From Roseovarius aestuarii (GTDB lineage Bacteria; Pseudomonadota; Alphaproteobacteria; Rhodobacterales; Rhodobacteraceae), in assembly GCA_027214255.1 (NCBI GenBank), contig JAPWHL010000008.1, positions 98,838 to 162,837 on the forward strand: a stretch of DNA of 64,000 bases, read 5' to 3'. Shown piece after piece: positions 43,346-51,590 of this stretch; within the stretch, counting starts at the first letter, position 1; each line of letters starts with the position of its first letter. Both the position numbers and the translations under genes were made by a program. The notes under the pieces were generated by a model, which searched no databases, was not told where the DNA came from, and saw nothing but the letters and a program-made list of their open reading frames with translations.

Positions 43346-45383
43346 GGGTAACTCCTATTCTGATAAGGGCATCGACGGCAATAGCGCGGGTTGGCGTACA
43401 GATCAGAGGATTGATTTCAACCTCCTGCACATGGGCGGCATGCGCGTGAACATAGTCCTGCACCGCCAGTACCGCATCCGCAATGGCCTGTGTATTGGCC
43501 GGTGGACCACCACGGTATCCCGCCAACAAAGGCGCAATTCGCAAGGTTGTCAGGGTCTGCACAATTTCGTCCCGCGTCACAGGTAGGATCAAAGACGTGC
43601 TGTCCTGCATTACCTCGGTCAATGTTCCACCCGCCGCCAAGGTCAAGACGAAACCATGCGCCGGGTCACACGTCACGCCGATCAACAGTTCGGCCACCCC
43701 GCCGGCGATCATTTCCTCAACCAGATAGGCTGGGGCATTCATGCGCGCTGCTGCCTCTTGTGCCTGCGCGACACTGGTCAAGCCGATAACAACGGCCCCT
43801 GCTTCGGTCTTGTGCGCAAACCCTTCGCCTTTTAGCACCATTGGCATGGGGGCATTGGCCAACGCCTCGGCCAGCCCTTCTGCCTCGACACGATGGGCAT
43901 GCGGGATGCTCACACCATAAGCCGCCAGCGCGGCCTTGCTGTCCGCCTCACTCAGCACAGTGCCTGCGGATGTTTCAGTGCCGGGCATCAAGATCGGATC
44001 ACAGCCCGCTGGGGAAGCGTGCAGCCAAGCAGAGGTTTCGATCGCACTCAGCGCCTCTTCTATCCCCAACAAAGGGATCAAGCCTGCATCAACGATACGT
44101 TTGGCAACTGACTCGCTCAGGTTTTCGGGCAAGGTGGCCAGTAAGGCGAGCGGCGTGCCACTGGCCCTACTGGCCGCGGCCCCGGCGGTAATCGTGCAAT
44201 CCCAAGCTGCATCACTGCAACGATCCGTACGAGGAAAATCCGCAACCAACAGCCCCAAGGCCACATCCGCGTTCAATGCCGCCGTAAACGCCGCCGTCAT
44301 CGCCGGAACATCATCCCAGATGAATGTGTGATAATCCAGCGGGTTGGCCAAAGCCACCATCGGACCCAGCGCAAGACGCAAGGCCGTTTTTTGTGTCGCG
44401 TCCAACGGGGGAAAGATAACGCCCCGCCCAACGGCTGCGTCCGCCATCAGGCTCGCCTCGCCGCCCGAGCAAGACATGGACACAACCCGATTCGAAGGCA
44501 GTGCCCCCGCAAGATGCACCAATTTCAGTGTTTCCAGCATCACAGGCAGGCTGTTTACCTGTGCAACACCCAACCGCGCCAACAAGGCGCGCGCGCCCGC
44601 GTCACTGCCCGCCAGCGACGCAGTATGAGACACCGCCGCCGCACGCGCCTGTTCGGATTTCCCCGCCTTCAGCGCGACAATGGGCTTGCCCAATTCCCGC
44701 GCTCGCACAGCCAACGCCTCGAACCCGCGCAAATCGCCAATGCCTTCGATGTGCAGGCCCAGTGCAGTCACGCGCGGATCCTCCAGAAGGGCCGCTCCGA
44801 TTTCAGCCAAGCCTACCTGCGCCTGATTGCCCGCTGTGGCAACATAGGCCAACGGCAGACCGCGCGCCTGCATGGTCAGATTGATCGCGATATTCGAGCT
44901 TTGCGTGATGATAGCGACACCTCGGTCCACACGCACACCACCATGTTGATCCGGCCACAACAATGCGCCATCCAGATAGTTGATGAACCCATAGCAATTC
45001 GGACCGATGATCGGCATGCCCCCCGCCGCAGCCAGCAATTGCGCCTGCAAGGCATCCCCATCCCCGGTTTCGGCCTGCGCCTCACGAAAGCCGCTTGCGA
45101 AACACACCGCACCTCCGGCCCCCATGCCAGAAAGGCGCGCGACAGTGTCAATCGTCAGGTCGCGGTTCACCCCGATAAACGTGGCGTCCGGCACACCCGG
45201 CAAATCCTCCACCGTCGGCACCGTGGTCAATCCGCCCATCTCTGCGCGTTTGGGATGAACCGGCCAAATTGGGCCGTCAAATCCCATCCGTTGACATTGC
45301 TCGATCACCGAGGCGCACCACGTCCCCCCTCCGACAACCGCGATGGATTTAGGGCGAAGTAAACGGGACAGGTCACGGCTCAT
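43338..45383 (-). CDS. ADP-forming acyl-CoA synthetase (acetate-CoA ligase family), probable betaine-CoA ligase
   Basis: The 681-residue protein has an N-terminal CoA-binding domain (RLLRPKSIAVVGGG), a succinyl-CoA-synthetase-like middle with the phosphohistidine motif AAAVSHTASLAGSD, and a C-terminal ATP-grasp domain (PMVLKGEGFAHKTEAGAVVIGL). I start at 45383; the open frame runs 30 codons further through a repeat element. In this operon it is likely to activate gamma-butyrobetaine, carnitine or crotonobetaine with CoA. That job is done in E. coli by the unrelated CaiC/CaiB. It overlaps the hydratase gene. Confidence 0.8.
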   Translation of the reverse strand: MSRDLSRLLRPKSIAVVGGGTWCASVIEQCQRMGFDGPIWPVHPKRAEMGGLTTVPTVEDLPGVPDATFIGVNRDLTIDTVARLSGMGAGGAVCFASGFREAQAETGDGDALQAQLLAAAGGMPIIGPNCYGFINYLDGALLWPDQHGGVRVDRGVAIITQSSNIAINLTMQARGLPLAYVATAGNQAQVGLAEIGAALLEDPRVTALGLHIEGIGDLRGFEALAVRARELGKPIVALKAGKSEQARAAAVSHTASLAGSDAGARALLARLGVAQVNSLPVMLETLKLVHLAGALPSNRVVSMSCSGGEASLMADAAVGRGVIFPPLDATQKTALRLALGPMVALANPLDYHTFIWDDVPAMTAAFTAALNADVALGLLVADFPRTDRCSDAAWDCTITAGAAASRASGTPLALLATLPENLSESVAKRIVDAGLIPLLGIEEALSAIETSAWLHASPAGCDPILMPGTETSAGTVLSEADSKAALAAYGVSIPHAHRVEAEGLAEALANAPMPMVLKGEGFAHKTEAGAVVIGLTSVAQAQEAAARMNAPAYLVEEMIAGGVAELLIGVTCDPAHGFVLTLAAGGTLTEVMQDSTSLILPVTRDEIVQTLTTLRIAPLLAGYRGGPPANTQAIADAVLAVQDYVHAHAAHVQEVEINPLICTPTRAIAVDALIRIGVTHD

Positions 45384-45419
45384 GTTTATTGGTGCTCCCA
45401 AAAAGAAAAAATGCCTTCG

Positions 45420-45445
45420 GCGAGGATATTTTTTGGCCAGAAGAT
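45420..45445. repeat. Short intergenic repeat, copy 1
   Basis: The element contains GGATATTTTTTGGCCAGAAG. Inverted copies with the same GGCC(A)GAA core lie at 45573-45600 and 54985-55010. It is located in the leader of the acyl-CoA synthetase gene. I recognise this motif as a type that recurs near gene ends in Rhodobacterales genomes. Confidence 0.55.
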
Positions 45446-45545
45446 GAAACGGATTGTTAACCATCCTCTGCAATTGTCATGAGGCGGTACAGGCGGGGAC
45501 GCCGATGACCGCGCCAGGAGATGCAAGAAATCTTGTGTCTGCACG

Positions 45546-45572
45546 CAGGGGAGCGGGGTCTTTGCTCCCCTG
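45546..45572. terminator. Hairpin in the gap after the acyl-CoA dehydrogenase gene
   Basis: Nine-base arms CAGGGGAGC (45546-45554) and GCTCCCCTG (45564-45572) enclose a 9-base loop. The hairpin directly adjoins repeat copy 2. On the minus strand it lies 63 bases downstream of the acyl-CoA dehydrogenase stop and would separate the operon into two parts. Confidence 0.55.
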
Positions 45573-45600
45573 TATCTTCTGGCCGAAAATATCCCTGCCA
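45573..45600. repeat. Short intergenic repeat, copy 2 (inverted)
   Basis: It contains CTTCTGGCCGAAAATATCCC, the reverse complement of the core seen at 45420-45445 with a few changes. Together the two copies face each other across the hairpin gap. Confidence 0.55.
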
Positions 45601-45634
45601 GAGGCATAAAAGTTCTTTTTTTCCATCCTGTGCA

Positions 45635-46795
45635 TCAAGCGCCCAGCGGTCGCAACAACTCGCGGCTTATGATGTGGCGCTGAATTTCGGAGGTGCCGTC
45701 CCAGATGCGTTCGACCCGCGCATCGCGCCAGAACCGTTCGATTGGGAAATCGTCCATCAAGCCCATACCGCCGTAAATTTGCAGAGTCGCGTCCGTGACA
45801 CGCGCCAACATCTCGCTGGCGTAGAGTTTGGCGGACGCAATTTCGCGATTGGCCGGTAGCCCTTGATCCAGACGCCATGCCGCGGCAAGTGTCAGCCAAT
45901 CGGCCGCGTCGATCTCGGTGACCATATCGGCAATCTGAAAGCTGACACCCTGAAATTTCCCGATGGATTGACCGAATTGTTCGCGTTCGGCGGCGTATTC
46001 CAATGCCATGTCAAAGCAACGCCGCGCGCGCCCGACGCTCATCGTAGCGACGGTTATGCGTGTTGCGTAAAGCCATTCGTTCATCACCGCAAATCCGCCA
46101 TCAACCTCGCCCAAAACCTGCGCGTCAGGAAGGCGGCAGCTGTCGAATTCGAGGATCATGTTCTTGTAGCCCCGATGGCTGACCGATTTATACCCATCGC
46201 GGATGGTAAAGCCGGGCGTACCGCGGTCAACGAGAAACGTTGTAATACGTTTTTTAGGGCCGCGCGGGGTATCGTCCTCGCCGGTGGCGACGAAAACGAT
46301 GATGAAATCAGCGTGATCCGCGCCCGAAATAAAGTGCTTGGTCCCATTCAGAACCCAATCGCCGCCGTCACGTTTTGCCGAGCATTTCATACCCCGCACG
46401 TCCGATCCCGCCCCAGGTTCCGTCATCGCCAGCGCATCCATACGTTCCCCCCGTACGGCGGGTAGTAAATAACGTTCGCGCTGTTCGTCATTGCAGGCCA
46501 TCAGGATGTTCTGAGGGCGGCCAAAGAAATGGTTCAATGCCATGGAACTGCGGCCCAGCTCGCGTTCGACCAGCGCAAATTCGACGTGGCTAAGGCCCGC
46601 ACCGCCCACCTCTTCGGGGAAATTACAGGCATAAAACCCTAGGTCGATGGTTTTCTGCTTGATCGCCTGCGCCACATCGGCGGGCACTTCGCCCGTCCGT
46701 TCGACCTCGGCCTCGTGCGGGTAAATCTCGTTTTCTACAAAACTACGGACGGTGGACACGATCATGTCCTGTTCGTCGGTCAATCCGAAATGCAT
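45635..46795 (-). CDS. caiA: Acyl-CoA dehydrogenase, probable gamma-butyrobetainyl-CoA/crotonobetainyl-CoA oxidoreductase
   Basis: The 386-residue FAD enzyme has family signatures AMTEPGAGSDVRGMKCSAKRDGGDWVLNGTKHFISGADHADF (about 123-165) and QIYGGMGLMDDFPIERFWRDARVERIWDGTSEIQRHIISRELL near the C terminus. The residue set before the C terminus fits the short-chain type. With its neighbours it would oxidise gamma-butyrobetainyl-CoA to crotonobetainyl-CoA. The ATG is four bases from the end of the carnitine dehydrogenase gene. Confidence 0.85.
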   Translation of the reverse strand: MHFGLTDEQDMIVSTVRSFVENEIYPHEAEVERTGEVPADVAQAIKQKTIDLGFYACNFPEEVGGAGLSHVEFALVERELGRSSMALNHFFGRPQNILMACNDEQRERYLLPAVRGERMDALAMTEPGAGSDVRGMKCSAKRDGGDWVLNGTKHFISGADHADFIIVFVATGEDDTPRGPKKRITTFLVDRGTPGFTIRDGYKSVSHRGYKNMILEFDSCRLPDAQVLGEVDGGFAVMNEWLYATRITVATMSVGRARRCFDMALEYAAEREQFGQSIGKFQGVSFQIADMVTEIDAADWLTLAAAWRLDQGLPANREIASAKLYASEMLARVTDATLQIYGGMGLMDDFPIERFWRDARVERIWDGTSEIQRHIISRELLRPLGA

Positions 46796-46798
46796 ATG

Positions 46799-48208
46799 TT
46801 AATCCTTTTTGGCGTGCAGTGCAGCAAGGCGTTCGACATTTGCGCGAACATCGGCGGCGGGATCACAGGTGCGGCGGCTTTCCAGGCTGACGTGCAGCAT
46901 GAACTGATCGCATGTCGCCAGAATTTCACCATCGCTGACCCGAACCAATTCATGCAGGCAACGCAATTTCTTACCCTGTCCTTCGGTAATACGAGTGCGC
47001 ACCTCGACCTTCTCACCGGCATGGGTTTCGGACAGATATTTGGTGGAGCTTTCGACGGTAAAGTAACTAAAGCCACCTTCGACATAAGCCTCATCCGCGC
47101 CGACATGGGCCATCACCTCTTCGGCGGCATCCGAGAAAATCTGACCATAGCGACCCTCGTTCATGTGGCCGTTCATATCGGTCCAGTCCACAGGGATCAT
47201 CCGGCGTTGGCTGATCAACGGCGTCGCGTCCTGCATCGCCGGACGGATGCCTTGTTGATGCGTATTGATCAAACGGCCCGAGGCGGTGCCCTGCTGTTTC
47301 AGGGCGCGCATCATGGCGATCAGGTTTTTATCGCGCTTGCGCTCGAGCTCGCGAATGCTCAGGTGGCCCGATTGCGCGTCGGACTGGTCGGCGATTTGCT
47401 GTGCCAGTTCATCGGTTAGGTCGGGCACATCCATCAGCTTGGTCCACGGCCATTTCAGAGCCGGACCGAACTGATCGATAAAGTGACGCATCCCTGCTTC
47501 GCCACCAGCCACACGATAGGTTTCGAACAGGCCCATCTGCGCCCAGCGTATCCCGAAACCATAGCGGATCGCATTATCGATTTCCTCGGTCGTGGCGATG
47601 CCATCCTTGATCAACCAGAGTGCTTCACGCCAGACGGCCTCAAGGAAGCGGTCAGCGATATGCGCATCGATTTCCTTGCGCACACGCAGCGGATACAACC
47701 CCAGCGAGGTCAGCATCGCGGCAGCGGCATCTACCGCAGCAGGATCGGTGGCGTCGGACGGCACCACCTCGATCAAAGGCATCAGATAGACCGGGTTAAA
47801 CGGGTGGGTCACCATGATCCGGGTGGGATCAGCCGCGCCTTGTTGCAGCTCACTTGGCTTGAAGCCGCTGGTGGACGAGCCGATGGTAACGCCCGGATTA
47901 GCCGCTTGAATTTGCGCATAAACCTTGTGCTTTAGGTCAAGACGTTCGCTAACGCTTTCTTGTACCCAATCGACACTTTCGACCGCTTCGGCCAGTGCGG
48001 CGTGGAAGGTGATCACGCCCTCGTCGGGCATCGCGCAATCATAGAGCATAGGCAGGGCCTGACGGGCGTTCGTCATCACCTCGCCAATCTTGCGCTCGGC
48101 CTCGGGATCGGGGTCAAAGACCCGCACATTCCAGCCATTCAGCGCAAAGCGCGCAGCCCAGCCACCGCCAATAACGCCACCGCCAATGATGGATGCTGTT
48201 TTGGTCAT
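46799..48208 (-). CDS. lcdH: L-carnitine 3-dehydrogenase fused to a thioesterase domain
   Basis: The 469-residue protein has an N-terminal 3-hydroxyacyl-CoA-dehydrogenase-type NAD fold (SIIGGGVIGGGWAARFALNGW, residues 5-25) and the carnitine dehydrogenase segment VTHPFNPVYLMPLIEVV. From about residue 330 a hot-dog thioesterase domain begins (VDWTDMNGHMNEGRYGQIF). The first part oxidises carnitine to 3-dehydrocarnitine. The second corresponds to CdhB, the betainyl-CoA thioesterase, which is a separate protein in Pseudomonas. The fusion is known in alphaproteobacteria. Confidence 0.88.
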   Translation of the reverse strand: MTKTASIIGGGVIGGGWAARFALNGWNVRVFDPDPEAERKIGEVMTNARQALPMLYDCAMPDEGVITFHAALAEAVESVDWVQESVSERLDLKHKVYAQIQAANPGVTIGSSTSGFKPSELQQGAADPTRIMVTHPFNPVYLMPLIEVVPSDATDPAAVDAAAAMLTSLGLYPLRVRKEIDAHIADRFLEAVWREALWLIKDGIATTEEIDNAIRYGFGIRWAQMGLFETYRVAGGEAGMRHFIDQFGPALKWPWTKLMDVPDLTDELAQQIADQSDAQSGHLSIRELERKRDKNLIAMMRALKQQGTASGRLINTHQQGIRPAMQDATPLISQRRMIPVDWTDMNGHMNEGRYGQIFSDAAEEVMAHVGADEAYVEGGFSYFTVESSTKYLSETHAGEKVEVRTRITEGQGKKLRCLHELVRVSDGEILATCDQFMLHVSLESRRTCDPAADVRANVERLAALHAKKD

Positions 48209-48232
48209 GTTAATAATCCGTTCTCTGGCGCT

Positions 48233-49003
48233 TTAGGGCGCGTTGGTTTCGGTATGGCCGTCAACTGCAATGATCTGACCACTGATTTTGGACGCGGCAG
48301 GCGAGGCAAGGAACAGCACGGTATCCGCCAGATCATCCACCGTGACCCATGTGCGCATGCTGACGCCGGAAACATATTGATCCCGTACGTCTTGCTCTGG
48401 ACGGCCAGCCGCAGCAGCCTCCATCTCGACAACGCGATCCATCCGATCACCTTCAACGGCACCGGGGCAAATGGCATTGACCCGCACTCCAACTGGGCCC
48501 AGTTCCATCGCAAGGGTTTTGGTCAGGCCGATCAACCCCCATTTCGCCGACGCATAGGGCGAGCGCAACGGATGCCCCCATTGGCCGGACGTGGAAGAGG
48601 TGACGACGATCAGGCCGGACCCCTGTGCGCGCATCAACCGCGCCGCCCAGCGACAGGTCAGGAACGCGCCGTGCAGGTTGACCGCGATACAGTCCTGCCA
48701 CGCCTGATACTCCAGATCCTCGATCAAACCCGCCGGACCGCCAGTGCCGGCATTGGCACAAACCACGTCTACGCCACCCCACGCACTCTCGACTTCGTCC
48801 AGAAACGTGGCCATTTGCGCCTCGTCACGCACATCGGCAGTGCGCGCGAGACTGTTCGGCAGCTCTTTGGCGGCGGCGCTCACAGCGGCGGCATCCGCAT
48901 CACACAGCGCCACAATGTCACCTCGCGCCGCAAACCGGCGGGCAAGGCCCAAACCGATGCCCGAGGCACCGCCCGTGATCAAGACACGTTGCGCGGCCGT
49001 CAT
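48233..49003 (-). CDS. Short-chain dehydrogenase/reductase (SDR)
   Basis: The 256-residue classical SDR has the cofactor motif TGGASGIGLGLARRF (about 10-24), CANAGTGG, and the catalytic Ser and YASAK motif (YASAKWGLIGLTKTLA, about 160). The substrate is not evident; possible roles are on acetoacetate/3-hydroxybutyrate released by the BKACE step, or on a hydroxylated betaine. It forms an ATGA overlap with the BKACE gene and is 24 bases ahead of the carnitine dehydrogenase. Confidence 0.85.
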   Translation of the reverse strand: MTAAQRVLITGGASGIGLGLARRFAARGDIVALCDADAAAVSAAAKELPNSLARTADVRDEAQMATFLDEVESAWGGVDVVCANAGTGGPAGLIEDLEYQAWQDCIAVNLHGAFLTCRWAARLMRAQGSGLIVVTSSTSGQWGHPLRSPYASAKWGLIGLTKTLAMELGPVGVRVNAICPGAVEGDRMDRVVEMEAAAAGRPEQDVRDQYVSGVSMRTWVTVDDLADTVLFLASPAASKISGQIIAVDGHTETNAP

Positions 49004-49911
49004 TTAGGCGCGCGCTTGGTCAGGCGCAGCTTCTCGCGCACCTCGGCAGGGGTCAGGATGCGCGCTCCCAATCGGGTGATGATCTCGGCTGCGCGTGTGA
49101 CCAGTTGATGGTTCTCAGCCAGAACGCCACGATCCAGCATCAGGTTGTCCTCTAACCCTACGCGCACGTTCCCACCGGCCAGCACGGCGGCAGCAACATA
49201 AGGCATCTGGTCGCGGCCCAGAGAGAACGCCGACCAGTTCCAGTCATGCGGGACGTTGTTGACCATCGCCATGAAGGTGTTCAGATCATTCGGTGCGCCC
49301 CACGGCACCCCCATGCACAGTTGCACCAAGGCATCGGACTCGAGCACGCCATCGGCGACCAGTTGTTTAGCGTACCAGAGGTGACCAGTATCAAACGCCT
49401 CGATCTCGGGCTTGACCCCCAACTCGGTCATCATACCGCCCATAGCGGTCAACATGCCGGGGGTGTTGGTCATCACGTAATCGGCCTCGGCAAAATTCAT
49501 CGTGCCGCAGTCCAGCGTACAGATTTCGGGCAGGCATTCGCCCACGTGGGCCACCCGCTCGCTCGCGCCGACCATGTCCGACGCGGCTTCGTTCAAAGGC
49601 AGCGGGGTTTCAGGATCACCAAAGATCATGTCACCGCCCATGCCCGCCGTCAGGTTCAAGACGACATCCGTATCCGAGGCACGGATGCGTTCGGTCAATT
49701 CGCGATAATAGCCCAGATCCCGCGAAGGCGCGCCGGTTTTGGGATCACGAACATGACAATGCACCACCGCCGCCCCTGCCTGAGCCGCCGCAATAGCGCT
49801 GTTGGCAATCTGTTCCGGACTACGCGGTACATGCGGGCTGCGATCCTGCGTGCCACCGCCGCCTGTGACGGCGCAGGTGATGAAAACGTCACGGTTCATG
49901 GTCAGGGGCAT
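49000..49911 (-). CDS. cdhC: 3-dehydrocarnitine:acetyl-CoA trimethylamine transferase (BKACE family, CdhC)
   Basis: The 303-residue protein belongs to the beta-keto acid cleavage enzymes (DUF849). It has ITCAVTGGGGTQDRSPHVP near the N terminus, the zinc-site VVHCHVRDPKTGAPS, and the conserved NLTAGMG and PEICTLDCGTMNFAE. It cleaves 3-dehydrocarnitine with acetyl-CoA into betainyl-CoA and acetoacetate. The start at 49911 has GAGAGG seven bases upstream. First gene of the operon, divergent from the regulator gene across 89 bases. Confidence 0.88.
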   Translation of the reverse strand: MPLTMNRDVFITCAVTGGGGTQDRSPHVPRSPEQIANSAIAAAQAGAAVVHCHVRDPKTGAPSRDLGYYRELTERIRASDTDVVLNLTAGMGGDMIFGDPETPLPLNEAASDMVGASERVAHVGECLPEICTLDCGTMNFAEADYVMTNTPGMLTAMGGMMTELGVKPEIEAFDTGHLWYAKQLVADGVLESDALVQLCMGVPWGAPNDLNTFMAMVNNVPHDWNWSAFSLGRDQMPYVAAAVLAGGNVRVGLEDNLMLDRGVLAENHQLVTRAAEIITRLGARILTPAEVREKLRLTKRAPK

Positions 49912-50000
49912 ACAAAATCCTCTCAAGGCTAAAAGCGGGTGAGTCTGGCCAAATCCTAGCGCTGGTCTGTGCCTTGTATTTGCAGTATCAGACATTGATC

Positions 50001-50942
50001 ATGCACAAATGGACAAAATCACCTTCCACGCCGGTCAGTATCGGGTTTCTGGTCTTTGACCGGTTTTCCAATCTGTGCCTCGCCAATTGCCTAGAACCCC
50101 TGCGCGCAGCAAACACTGTCAGCCGCGCGCGCCTGTTCGACTGGCGTATTCTGACATTGACGGGCGCACCAGCGACCAGTTCGAGCGGCATCCAAGTGTT
50201 GCCCCACGACACGCTGGCGGGAATGGGGGCCTGCGACTATCTGTTCGTTCTGGCCAGTTACGATCACAGCACACAAGATACAGCCGCCACCCGCCAGGCC
50301 CTGCGGCGGGCGGCGGCTCAGGCGGGCACATTGGTGGGAATGGACACCGGACCCTGGCTGATGGCAGCGGCTGGCTTGTTGAACGGGCGGCGCGCCACGC
50401 TGCATTGGGATTTGCTGGATGCATTTGCCGAACGCTTCCTACAGGTCGACGTGGAACGCACCCGTACCCTGCGCGACGGCCCCATGATCACATGCGTCGG
50501 CGCAATGAGCGCGCTTGAGCTGATGTTGGATCTCATCGCGGATCACGGCGGCACGGCGGCACGGCTGGATGTCGAAGATCAGTTCATGCACGACCGGCCC
50601 CCCCATACACGGCGCGATGCCCCCGGCGGTGATGCCCTGGTGCGCCGGGCGCTAGGTGTCATGCGTGCGCATGTTGAACGGCCCATTTCCCTAGACGCAC
50701 TGGCCAAACGTATGACCTGCCAGCCCCGCACGCTGGACAGACGGTTTCGTGCGGCCTTGGGGGCATCTCCGGGGCGAGTCTATCGCGATATCCGCCTATC
50801 CGAAGCACGCAAACTATTGGAAAGCACCCGACTTAGCATTGCCGAGATCGCCATCCGTTGCGGATATGAATCCCCAGCGGCTTTGGCCCGCGCCATGCGG
50901 GCGCGCTATGGCGCACCACCCAGTCAGTTACGACAAGGGTAA
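50001..50942 (+). CDS. cdhR: GlxA-type AraC family regulator (CdhR-like)
   Basis: The 313-residue protein has an N-terminal DJ-1/PfpI-like sensor domain (IGFLVFDRFSNLCLANCLEPLRAAN; FVLASYDHSTQD) and a C-terminal pair of AraC helix-turn-helices (ISLDALAKRMTCQPRTLDRRFRAALGASPGRVYRDIRLSEARKLL). It stands back to back with the carnitine-catabolic operon, the arrangement of CdhR in Pseudomonas, and is its likely activator. Confidence 0.88.
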   Translation: MHKWTKSPSTPVSIGFLVFDRFSNLCLANCLEPLRAANTVSRARLFDWRILTLTGAPATSSSGIQVLPHDTLAGMGACDYLFVLASYDHSTQDTAATRQALRRAAAQAGTLVGMDTGPWLMAAAGLLNGRRATLHWDLLDAFAERFLQVDVERTRTLRDGPMITCVGAMSALELMLDLIADHGGTAARLDVEDQFMHDRPPHTRRDAPGGDALVRRALGVMRAHVERPISLDALAKRMTCQPRTLDRRFRAALGASPGRVYRDIRLSEARKLLESTRLSIAEIAIRCGYESPAALARAMRARYGAPPSQLRQG

Positions 50943-50959
50943 GGTTCTCTCCTCAGGGG

Positions 50960-51418
50960 TCAAACCGTCTCTTCTTCCAGATGCATTTTCATGTCGATCA
51001 GGACGCGCTGCAATTCCGAGGTTTCACGCAACAGCCGTTTGGCTTCGTTCACCGTTATGACGCCATCGTCAATGGATTGCTGATATTCCGCCATCAACAT
51101 CGCAAATCTCTGGCTCAGCGCAATCACATCACTGTTGACGCCGCCCTTTTCACGCGTGTTGCGCCGACTTTGGTCAAACGTAAGGGTGATGCCCTTCAGC
51201 TCCGCAAGAGCCGCGGTCACATGCGGGTACGAGGCCGCCTCTTCCAACGCGGCAACCGCATCCACCGGCATGAAGCGATCAGCGTGTTCGGCATGTTCAG
51301 AGTAATATCGGCCCAACGTCGCCTTGGATTTTCCGGTCAATTCGCAAGCTGCTTCGATGCCTACGTCCTTCACCAATGCCTCGGTGTGCTTTTTCAGGTA
51401 ACTGCCCATAACAGACAT
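50960..51418 (-). CDS. Conserved hypothetical protein with a CII-like helix-turn-helix
   Basis: The 152-residue protein has an N-terminal segment LVKDVGIEAACELTGKSKATLGRYYSEHAEHADRFMPVDAVAALE that resembles phage CII-type DNA-binding proteins. The C-terminal half is helical (AMLMAEYQQSIDDGVITVNEAKRLLRETSELQRVLIDMKMHLEEE) and likely mediates oligomerisation. GGGGATG lies before the ATG at 51418; the frame is open 10 codons further. No phage genes surround it. I do not know its function; it looks like a small regulator kept as a single gene. Confidence 0.7.
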   Translation of the reverse strand: MSVMGSYLKKHTEALVKDVGIEAACELTGKSKATLGRYYSEHAEHADRFMPVDAVAALEEAASYPHVTAALAELKGITLTFDQSRRNTREKGGVNSDVIALSQRFAMLMAEYQQSIDDGVITVNEAKRLLRETSELQRVLIDMKMHLEEETV

Positions 51419-51590
51419 GCGATCATCCCCATTCACTCGGACCCGCAAACGGGTTGTCTCGACTTGTTCTCGCCATAAACAATTTCAGGCGGAATGTCAT
51501 TTCTAAATCGCACGGATACTGCGTAACACCGTGCTCAACTGTCTGTTTCGCTTAACGGGACAACCATACGCACGTTTCAATTGCGTGAGT

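Noticed and set aside
44328..45362. 344-codon plus-strand open frame
   Set aside because: It is antisense to the acyl-CoA synthetase gene; Arg/His/Gln-rich composition typical of a shadow frame.
47960..49108. 382-codon plus-strand open frame
   Set aside because: It is antisense to carnitine dehydrogenase, SDR and BKACE genes with clear motifs.
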